DNA of 9,128 nt, taken from positions 1 through 9,128 of the forward strand of contig MVCY01000035.1 in NCBI GenBank assembly GCA_002049985.1, read 5' to 3'. The notes beneath the pieces were generated by a model, which saw only the letters and a program-made list of their open reading frames with translations, did not search any database and was not told the origin of the DNA. Positions 1 through 6,200 of this stretch are shown piece by piece (within the stretch, counting starts at the first letter, position 1; each line of letters opens with the position of its first letter). This stretch comes from Candidatus Latescibacteria bacterium 4484_181 (GTDB lineage: Bacteria > Latescibacterota > MVCY01). The position numbers and the translations under genes were made by a program.

Positions 1-58
1 TGGGGAGAAGCAAATTTCCCACATTGTTGTGTGTTGAATAGTCAAGTTTTCTTCTTGA

Positions 59-184
59 GGTGAAGAGACAGATAACCTGTACAAAATAGGCTTGATTGAT
101 TCAGGAAAGGTACCAACGCTGTCGCTCAAGCGTGGAATACTTGCTCCAAAGGTTTCAAAACAGATAGATGAAAAACCTCTCTGA
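59..184 (+). other. Orphan C-terminal-like reading frame, unidentified
   Basis: An open frame of 41 codons ends in TGA at 182-184, exactly where the terminator hairpin begins. It has no ATG or GTG start and no ribosome binding site, and an in-frame TGA at 56-58 blocks it upstream. Its product contains IGLIDSGKVPTLSLKRG and ends DEKPL; the composition looks protein-like, but I do not recognise the family. The position just before an intrinsic terminator suggests the tail of an upstream gene that is broken, frameshifted, or disrupted near the window edge. It may equally be chance. Nothing recognisable is seen in bases 1-58 in any frame. Confidence 0.22.
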
Positions 185-206
185 AGGTACTTCGGTGCGC
201 TTTTTT
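184..206 (+). terminator. Intrinsic terminator with UUCG tetraloop
   Basis: AAGGTAC (184-190) pairs with GTGCGCTT (195-202), with one bulged G and one G-U pair, around the loop TTCG (191-194). The closing pair gives the very stable C(UUCG)G form. Six T residues follow at 201-206. This probably ends the transcription unit entering from the left and insulates the metV promoter. Bases 207-255 show no further feature. Confidence 0.6.
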
Positions 207-284
207 CTGACATGGATATAGCCGAATGTGTAAAGGTGGAACATATAGTGCCCAGATGAAAAAGAAAAAAATGGTGTCTAACAC

Positions 285-313
285 TGGACAAATCGCTGAG
301 TGGATATTATATT
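285..313 (+). promoter_or_regulatory. Sigma-70-type promoter for the metV cluster
   Basis: The -35 box is TGGACA (285-290, 5/6 match to TTGACA) and the -10 box is TATATT (308-313, 5/6 match to TATAAT), separated by exactly 17 bases. An A-rich run at 258-271 could act as an UP element. The predicted transcription start is near 320, leaving a leader of about 190 bases before metV. It is the best promoter seen in the window and lies between the terminator and the first cluster gene. Confidence 0.5.
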
Positions 314-319
314 ATATGT

Positions 320-513
320 TTCAATTTACTTTTCAGCCAGTTCTTAAATCGCCAACCAAATGAAATACTTTAGAATAGGGCGGTATAAGTTCGCCCCTCA
401 CCTCAGGATTGCAACTGTGAGAGCTTTGACTCTCGTCCCTCAGAAAAGGGCAAAATACCGTCGAATGGGCAAAAGCAGCGAGCAGAAGGCAACTAAATCT
501 TTCAGGAGATATT
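320..513 (+). promoter_or_regulatory. Structured 5' leader of metV
   Basis: This noncoding leader contains several potential hairpins: GGGCG (378-382) with CGCCC (392-396); CTCAC (397-401) with GTGAG (417-421); GAGAG (419-423) with CTCTC (430-434); and CCCT (437-440) with AGGG (447-450). CGGTAT (381-386) can instead pair with ATACCG (455-460), which excludes the first hairpin. The second and third stems also exclude each other. I do not recognise a cobalamin, SAM or THF riboswitch core. A resemblance of 450-476 to part of a GEMM (c-di-GMP) core is too partial to call. The leader ends in the metV ribosome binding site AGGAG (504-508). Confidence 0.3.
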
Positions 514-1173
514 ATGGTTGTTGCTGAGAGAAAACCGCTGTATGAGATCCGGGACGTGATTCAGGGTTGCAGGAAGATACTGATTTTGGGATGCGGCACT
601 TGCACCACCGTCTGTATGGCCGGGGGCGAGAAAGAGGTGAGCATCTTAGCCACTGAGCTGAGGATGCTGGACAAGGGTCTACAGACGGTGGAGGCAACCA
701 TCGAGAGGCAATGCGACAAGGAGTTTATCGAAGAGATAAGGTACAAGGCTGAGCAGTGCGATGCGATTTTGTCTATGGCCTGTGGTGCCGGGGTTCAATT
801 GGTAGCCGAAGTGTTTGAAGATAAGGCAGTTTACCCTGCCCTCAACACCAAGTTCATCGGGGTGTCAGAAGGGCAGGGCCGGTGGAGCGAGTTCTGCTCT
901 GCCTGTGGGGATTGTATCTTAGCTGAAACTGGGGGGATCTGCCCGCTGACCCGCTGTTCCAAAGGCCTGCTCAACGGTCCCTGCGGTGGTTCTGTAGAGG
1001 GGAAGTGTGAGGTCGACCCTGAGAAACTCGACTGCGCTTGGCAGTTGATCTATGACCGTCTGAAAAGACTGGGGCGACTGGACGTTTTGGAAAAGATAAG
1101 AGAACCCAAGGACTGGTCCAAAGCAAGAGACGGAGGTCCGAGAAAAGTGGTAAGAGAAGATGTTGCCCTATGA
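514..1173 (+). CDS. metV: MetV, zinc/FeS partner subunit of methylene-THF reductase
   Basis: This 219-residue cytoplasmic protein belongs to the MetV / MTHFR C-terminal-domain family, the obligate partner of short MetF in acetogens. It is very Cys-rich. An N-terminal GCGTCTTVC motif (residues 26-34) sits in a Rossmann-like part, and SMACGAG is at 88-93. The family hallmark CSACGDC (128-134) is followed by GICPLTRC (141-148) and NGPCGGS (154-160), then C165 and C174. In characterised members such cysteines bind Zn and an [4Fe-4S] cluster; which residues do so here is inferred. The start is supported by AGGAG five bases upstream. The stop overlaps the metF start (ATGA at 1170-1173), so the two are probably translationally coupled and made in equal amounts. 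It is the first gene behind the promoter near 285. Identification is firm at family level. Confidence 0.9.
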   Translation: MVVAERKPLYEIRDVIQGCRKILILGCGTCTTVCMAGGEKEVSILATELRMLDKGLQTVEATIERQCDKEFIEEIRYKAEQCDAILSMACGAGVQLVAEVFEDKAVYPALNTKFIGVSEGQGRWSEFCSACGDCILAETGGICPLTRCSKGLLNGPCGGSVEGKCEVDPEKLDCAWQLIYDRLKRLGRLDVLEKIREPKDWSKARDGGPRKVVREDVAL

Positions 1174-2126
1174 ACCAGCAGAAGAGTTTCAAAGCAGGCA
1201 GTAGGCTGGAGAAGGTCCTTCTCTCAGGTCATTTTGCGGTTACCGCCGAGTTGGGTCCGCCTAAAAGCGCCGACCTTGAGCTGGTGAGGCGCAAGATCGG
1301 GTACCTGAAGAGCTACGTTGATGCGGCAAATATCACCGACAACCAGACAGCCATAGTCAGGCTTTCCAGCATTGCCACAGCTACCGTCCTGTGCCAGAAT
1401 GGATTGGAGCCAGTGATTCAGATGACCTGCCGGGATAGAAATCGCATCGCCATCCAGAGCGACATCCTGGGCGCCTACGCCTTGGGCATAAAGAATATCC
1501 TCTGCCTCACCGGTGACCATCAGTCTCTCGGCAACCATCCCGGGGCTCGGGGCGTCTTTGATCTGGATTCGATTCAACTTGTCCAGATGCTGAAGGTGAT
1601 GCGGGACGAGAAGAGATTTCTCTGCGGAGAGGAGATAAGGAACTCCCCTAAGGCACCGGTGGTTGAACCTCGGATGTTCATCGGCGCAGCCGCCAACCCC
1701 TTCGGCGACCCCTTCGAGCTCAGAGTAGTCCGACTGGCAAAGAAGATAGCCGCTGGCGCCGATTTCATCCAGACACAATGCATCTACGATATGAAACGCT
1801 TCCGCCAGTGGATGCAACAGGTACAAGACAAGGGATTGCACCAGAAGGTGCATATCTTAGCTGGATTGACCCCCTTGAGATCCGTGAGAATGGCACAATA
1901 TATGAAGCAGAGCGTAGCTGGCGTAACCATACCCGATGAGATTATTCAGAGGATGGCCCAGGCGAAAGACCCCGCCGAAGAGGGAGTGAAGATCTGTGTG
2001 GAACAGATAGAAGAACTTAAAGAGATAGAAGGCATTGCCGGCATCCACCTGATGGCAGTGGCCTGGGAGAAGATTGTACCTGTTATTGTGGAGCGGGCAG
2101 GACTGATGCCGCGACCGAGCGTCTAA
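1170..2126 (+). CDS. metF: MetF, methylenetetrahydrofolate reductase (flavin subunit)
   Basis: This 318-residue TIM-barrel flavoprotein reduces 5,10-methylene-THF to 5-methyl-THF in the methyl branch of the Wood-Ljungdahl pathway. The AELGPP motif (26-31) carries the expected catalytic Glu near residue 27. Other conserved pieces are ANITDNQ (53-59), TCRDRNR (86-92), LTGDH (113-117, with the flavin-region Asp), GAAANPFGDP (162-171), GADFIQTQCIYD (186-197) and HLMAVAWE near 273-280. The length is typical of the short bacterial MetF that lacks a C-terminal regulatory domain. The start overlaps the metV stop by four bases and has only a weak purine-rich stretch upstream (1152-1160), which fits coupling. 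With MetV and the following Hdr-type genes, this is probably the multi-subunit enzyme that takes electrons through FeS proteins rather than a stand-alone NAD(P)H enzyme; that part is inference. Confidence 0.93.
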   Translation: MNQQKSFKAGSRLEKVLLSGHFAVTAELGPPKSADLELVRRKIGYLKSYVDAANITDNQTAIVRLSSIATATVLCQNGLEPVIQMTCRDRNRIAIQSDILGAYALGIKNILCLTGDHQSLGNHPGARGVFDLDSIQLVQMLKVMRDEKRFLCGEEIRNSPKAPVVEPRMFIGAAANPFGDPFELRVVRLAKKIAAGADFIQTQCIYDMKRFRQWMQQVQDKGLHQKVHILAGLTPLRSVRMAQYMKQSVAGVTIPDEIIQRMAQAKDPAEEGVKICVEQIEELKEIEGIAGIHLMAVAWEKIVPVIVERAGLMPRPSV

Positions 2127-2150
2127 ATGAGTCCAGTTTGAAAAAACAGC

Positions 2151-2209
2151 AGCCTCCCGCAGACTTCCAATCCATAGAAGTTTCTGGAGGTTAAACTCGT
2201 CCAGGAGGC
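2151..2209 (+). promoter_or_regulatory. metF-hdrC intergenic hairpin with possible anti-SD
   Basis: AGCCTCC (2151-2157) pairs with GGAGGTT (2186-2192, one G-U pair). An inner stem pairs ACTTC (2163-2167) with GAAGT (2177-2181), extended by AG (2161-2162) with CT (2184-2185). The same GCCTCC (2152-2157) is also complementary to GGAGGC (2204-2209), which overlaps the real hdrC ribosome binding site AGGAGG (2203-2208, seven bases before the ATG). The two pairings are mutually exclusive. The element may tune hdrC translation or act as an mRNA stability or processing hairpin. There is no T-tract, so it is not a terminator. Confidence 0.35.
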
Positions 2210-2215
2210 GACTAG

Positions 2216-2680
2216 ATGGAGACCATTGTCCTAAACAAGTTAGACCCCAACTTCAAGTATGAGATTGCGGCGCAACCGGGGGCAGAGCGCTTCAAGCTCT
2301 GTTTCTCCTGTGGAACCTGTACCGCCACGTGCCCCGTAGCCGAAATAGATGAAAATTATAACCCTCGACGCATAATCCGTCAGGCACTGTTAGGGATGCG
2401 CCACCAGGTGCTCTCGTCTCGCTCAATCTGGCTGTGCGCCCAGTGCTATGCCTGCTCTGTGCGCTGCCCCCAGGGAGTCAACTTCCGAGACATAATAAGT
2501 GTGCTGCGGCATATGGCCGTTAAAGAAGGCTATGTGCCCCCGGAGACTGTGAAAGATATAGAGGAGATAGATGTGCTCTCCCAGAGAATACGCCACGAGT
2601 TGATCCGGTATTATTTCGAACAGAGAGATAAATTTGAACAGCTAAAACAGTTCATAGAGGCCGAACTCGGGGTAAGATAG
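2216..2680 (+). CDS. hdrC: HdrC-like iron-sulfur electron-transfer subunit
   Basis: This 154-residue soluble ferredoxin-type protein matches heterodisulfide-reductase subunit C. It has two CxxCxxCxxxC motifs: C29, C32, C35 and C39 in CFSCGTCTATCP, and C74, C77, C80 and C84 in CAQCYACSVRCP. Each is expected to bind a [4Fe-4S] cluster. The C-terminal third is helical and charged, as in the family, though the protein is on the short side for HdrC. The start is set by AGGAGG seven bases upstream. In methanogens HdrC wires HdrA to HdrB; in acetogen MetFV-HdrABC-MvhD complexes it is part of the electron path to MetFV. No hdrB follows: the stop codon lies inside the left repeat of an apparent transposase remnant. 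Loss of a few C-terminal residues or of a downstream gene by that insertion is possible but not proven. Confidence 0.88.
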   Translation: METIVLNKLDPNFKYEIAAQPGAERFKLCFSCGTCTATCPVAEIDENYNPRRIIRQALLGMRHQVLSSRSIWLCAQCYACSVRCPQGVNFRDIISVLRHMAVKEGYVPPETVKDIEEIDVLSQRIRHELIRYYFEQRDKFEQLKQFIEAELGVR

Positions 2681-2697
2681 CAACCTGACGCAGGTTC
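2677..2697 (+). repeat. Left REP-like hairpin repeat
   Basis: ATAGCAACCT, four bases, then CAGGTTC. AACCTG and CAGGTT form a perfect 6-bp stem with a 3-base loop (2682-2696). The arrangement recurs in the same orientation at 3136-3154. The TAG inside it is the hdrC stop codon. Adjacent to it, AGGTTCTGAA occurs twice (2692-2701 and 2710-2719), and AACC/GGTT (2701-2714) gives a second weak hairpin. A short tetranucleotide followed by a hairpin resembles REP elements, which flank and are mobilised by RAYT transposases. Confidence 0.5.
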
Positions 2698-2714
2698 TGA
2701 AACCCCGAGAGGTT

Positions 2715-3139
2715 CTGAAGATCCTTAGGCCCTATCGCCAAGATATCTTCCTGCCTGGTAATCATTACCACATTTGCAACCATAGTGCCAATTGCGATAA
2801 TATTCTCTTTCCAAAAGAGAATGTCCCCCATTGCCACAGGCACGTGGGGAAATCTGGGGATTCTTACCTCGTGACGGCCATAGCTCACTGGATAATGCCG
2901 TATCATTATCATCTGATGCTTGGGCAGTATGGTAAGGTTAGTCTCTCCAAGTCTACGAACGTTTTTCAATGAATATTGCAACCGGCAAACAAGACTGGAT
3001 AGATGTGCGGCAAGGGAGGCTAAAGGATGCAGAGTTCATTTATGCCTCGCGCAAGCTAACGAATTATCAGAAGCTTGTGGTCAAATACAAAGTGGAAAGG
3101 AAATTTCAGGAGAAGCGTTCTCTGGGTTTGTTGGAATAG
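2715..3139 (+). pseudogene. Decayed REP-associated (Y1/HUH, IS200-like) transposase
   Basis: Two conceptual fragments in different frames look like the ends of one RAYT-type Y1 transposase. The first (2715-2972) contains PYRQDIFLPGNHYHICNH, like the usual start of this family, and WIMPYHYHLML at about 2889-2921, like its MPNHxHLLL signature. The HYH at 2904-2912 preserves the HUH metal-binding histidines, and SLSK follows before a TGA stop. The second fragment (about 2981-3139, another frame) reads GKQDWIDVRQGRLKDAEFIY and ends SLGLLE, like the family C-terminus. Missing between them is the central segment (LFxGR to LNPV region) that normally carries the catalytic Tyr, so there is an internal deletion plus frameshift and no plausible start codon. 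It cannot encode an active enzyme. Identification rests on motif memory, not on an alignment. No antisense frame here looks real. Confidence 0.6.
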
Positions 3140-3154
3140 CAACCTCCCAGGTTC
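3136..3154 (+). repeat. Right REP-like hairpin repeat
   Basis: ATAGCAACCT, two bases, then CAGGTTC. AACCT (3141-3145) pairs with AGGTT (3149-3153). It shares 17 bases with the left copy, differing only in the spacer (CC here, GACG at the left). The TAG is the stop of the transposase remnant, mirroring the left copy, where TAG is the stop of hdrC. A looser partner hairpin (AAGCC near 3155, GGGTT near 3165) follows. The pair of repeats delimits a unit of about 480 bases. Confidence 0.5.
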
Positions 3155-3231
3155 AAAGCCTGTGTGGGTTCCAGACGTTCTTTTACGGTTTTTTTAATTC
3201 TCAGCGTGATTTGGTGCTTTCTGACTTGGGC

Positions 3232-3247
3232 AAGGACATAAGGACAT
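3232..3247 (+). promoter_or_regulatory. Duplicated ribosome binding site of hdrA
   Basis: AAGGACAT occurs twice in perfect tandem (3232-3239 and 3240-3247), directly before the ATG at 3248. It gives two AAGGA Shine-Dalgarno cores, 3 and 11 bases from the start. An in-frame TAA at 3239-3241 excludes an upstream extension, so ATG 3248 is the only good start. The remaining stretch 3155-3231 holds a T-run (3188-3194) without a convincing hairpin and no clear promoter. Confidence 0.55.
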
Positions 3248-6200
3248 ATGAAGAACCCAGGTAAAAAGACGGGCGCTGTCTTAGTGATCGGCGGTGGCAT
3301 AGGCGGCATCCAGGCATCACTGGATCTGGCTGAGTCTGGTTTTAAGGTGTATCTCCTAGAGAAGTCTCCGGCCATAGGTGGGACAATGGCGATGCTGGAT
3401 AAGACCTTCCCCACCAATGACTGCTCGATGTGCATCCTGGCCCCCAAGCTGGTGGAGTGCGGACGGCACCCGAACATCGAGGTCATCACTTGTGGTGAGC
3501 TGCTGGCAGTGGAGGGAGAAGCAGGGAAGTTTCGGGTCAAAATCAGAAAGCAACCCCGCTATGTGGACACCCAGAAATGCACTGGCTGCGGTGAGTGTGC
3601 CGAAGTCTGTCCGGTGGAGGTGTCCAGCGAGTTCGACCAGGGTCTGGCTAACAGGAAGGCCATCTTTAGACCTTTTCCTCAGGCGTTTCCCAATGTCTTC
3701 ACCATTGACAAGAAAGAGCGTCCTCCCTGTGTTCTTGCCTGCCCGGCAGGGACGAATGTTCAGGGCTATGTGGCTCTGATTGCCCAGAGAAAATACCAAG
3801 AGGCCCTGGCCTTAATCAGAGAAACCATACCTTTGCCCGGTGTGATCGGCCGTATCTGTCCCCATCCTTGCGAGGCTCAGTGCAGGAGAGGTTTTTTGGA
3901 TGAACCGGTCTCCATCCGTGCCCTAAAACGCTTTGTCGCCGACTTCGTCGAGGAGGAACCTCCACTGCCCGAAATAGAGCTGAAAGAAGAGAGAGTTGCC
4001 ATTGTCGGTTCCGGACCGGCTGGGCTGTCAGCCGCCTACTATCTTGCGCTTCAAGGCTACAGGATTACCATTTTCGAGGCTCTGCCCGAGGCTGGAGGGA
4101 TGCTCTATTTCGGCATACCTGAGTACAGACTGCCCAAAACTGTGCTCCAGAGGGAAATCGACTACGTTCGTCGCTTGGGAGTGGAGATTAGAACCAACAC
4201 GCGTATAGGAAAGGATCTGGACATCGAAGAGCTCTTTGCTCAAGGTTACAAGGCGGTTTTCCTTGCCACGGGGGCACACCAGAGCCGCAAGTTAGGGGTC
4301 CCTGGTGAGGAGTCCGACGGTGTAGTCCATGGGGTAGATTTCCTCAGAGAGCTAAACCTCGGTAGAGAAGTGCAGGTAGGAAAACGGGTGGCGGTGATAG
4401 GAGGTGGAGATGTAGCCATAGATGCAGCCAGGTCCGCACTCAGAGTGGGAGCCGAAGAGGTCTTCATCCTCTACCGACGCTCAAGGGAAGAGATGCCCGC
4501 CAGCGATGAAGAGGTCGAGGCAGCAGAGACCGAAGGGGTGAAGATCCAATACCTGGTTGCCCCGGTGGAGATACTGACCACTCGAGGGAGCGTCAGAGGC
4601 ATACGCTTGGTCCGGATGAGATTGGGCGAGCCAGACTCCTCTGGCAGAAGAAGGCCTGTGCCAATCGAAGGTTCGCAGTTTCTGATGGAAGTGGACACGG
4701 TGATCCCGGCTATCGGACAGGTGCCCGAGCTCTCCTTGTTGAAAGAAAGCGGTGTGGAGATAAGCCGTTGGGGTACCATTGTGGCCGATCCCCTCACCTT
4801 TGCCACCAGCCGTCAGGGCCTGTTCGCTGGGGGTGACAATGTCTCCGGGCCAGCCACTGCTGTGGAGGCCATCGCAGCCGGAAAAGAGGCCGCTGTGTCC
4901 ATCGGCAGATACCTTCGGGGCGAAGACGTAAAGGAGGGCAGAGAGAAAAGAACATCAAGGCCGCTTGACCTGTCCGACCTTCCCTTGGGCCAGCCCAAGA
5001 GGCCTCGGGTGGAAATGCCCACTATCTGTTTGGGAGAGAGGAGAAAGAGCTTCAAAGAGGTGGAGCTGGGCCTGTCAGAAGAGGCTGCAGTGACCGAAGC
5101 CCAACGGTGCCTCTCGTGCGGCATCTGCTCAGAATGCCTCCAATGCGTTGAGGCCTGCAAGGCAGGGGCCATCCTGCACAATATGGTCCCAGAAGAGAGA
5201 GAATTGGAGGTGGGCTCAGTTGTCTTGGCTTCCGGATTTGACACATACGACCCCCTACCAGACGGGAAATACGGCTACGGTAGGCTGCCCAATGTGGTGA
5301 CCAGTATCCAGTTTGAACGCATCCTCAGTGCCTCGGGGCCTTATCAGGGACATATCCAGAGACCCTCGGATGGTGCATCTCCGTCAAAGATCGCATTTAT
5401 CCAGTGCGTCGGCTCTCGTGACCGAAACTGTGGAAACGAATACTGCTCCTCGGTCTGCTGCATGTACGCGATAAAAGAGGCGATCGTAGCCAAAGAGCAC
5501 TCGAAAGATGTTGAAGCTACCATCTTCTTTATGGATCTGCGTGCTTACGGAAAGGACTTCGACAAGTACTACCAACTTGCCCAGGATGAATACGGCATCA
5601 GATTTATCAGAGCCAGGCCAGCCGAGGTGAAGCAAGCAAACGGGGATGGAGACTTGGCTGTTGAATATGAGTCAGAGGATGGCAAAAGGAGATCGGAGCA
5701 GTTTGATCTTGTGGTCTTATCTGTAGGGCTCGAGCCCCCTGGCGATTTGAAATCTCTGGCAGAGAGACTGAGCATCAGACTGAATGGGTATGGTTTTTGT
5801 GACACACAGGAATTTAAGGTACTGGAGAGCTCACGGCCGGGGATATTTGTATGCGGAGCTGCCAGCGGACCCAAGGATATCCCTGAGACGGTAACCGGGG
5901 CCAGTGGCGCAGCCGCAGAAGTTGCTGCCCTCCTGGAGTCTGTGCGGGGAAGCCTGACAGCGGAAAAAACCTATCCCCCTGAGATAGACATCAGGGGAGA
6001 GCCGCCCAGAATAGGCGTCTTTGTCTGTCACTGCGGCATAAATATCGGTGGGGTGGTAAATGTACCCGAAGTGGTTGAATATGCCCGCGGTCTTCCATAT
6101 GTTGCTTATGCCGAAGATAATCTTTACACCTGTTCCCAAGATACCCAGGAGAGGATAAGGGACAAGATAAGGGAGCACCGATTGAACCGGGTAGTGATAG

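Noticed and set aside
256..363. Small + strand ORF of 35 codons beginning with a Lys run and containing a hydrophobic stretch
   Set aside because: It overlaps the predicted promoter, has no ribosome binding site at proper spacing, and its A-rich start is better explained as upstream promoter sequence.
450..476. Partial resemblance to a GEMM (c-di-GMP) riboswitch core (GCAAAA, CGAAT, GCAAAAGC)
   Set aside because: The required second arm and tetraloop-receptor parts are not visible, so it was kept only as part of an unassigned structured leader.
1224..1853. 209-residue open frame on the - strand
   Set aside because: It lies entirely antisense to the well-supported metF gene and shows no family motifs; it is a shadow of the codon pattern.
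2652..2981. 109-residue open frame on the - strand in the hdrC-hdrA gap
   Set aside because: The opposite strand carries the transposase-like motifs (HYH signature), so this frame is the antisense of the pseudogene.
3155..3200. Possible terminator at the T-run 3188-3194
   Set aside because: The preceding bases give only a three-pair stem (CGT/ACG), too weak for an intrinsic terminator.
2920..3264. 114-residue + strand ORF between hdrC and hdrA
   Set aside because: It is out of frame with both transposase-like fragments, has no ribosome binding site, overlaps the hdrA start and resembles no family.
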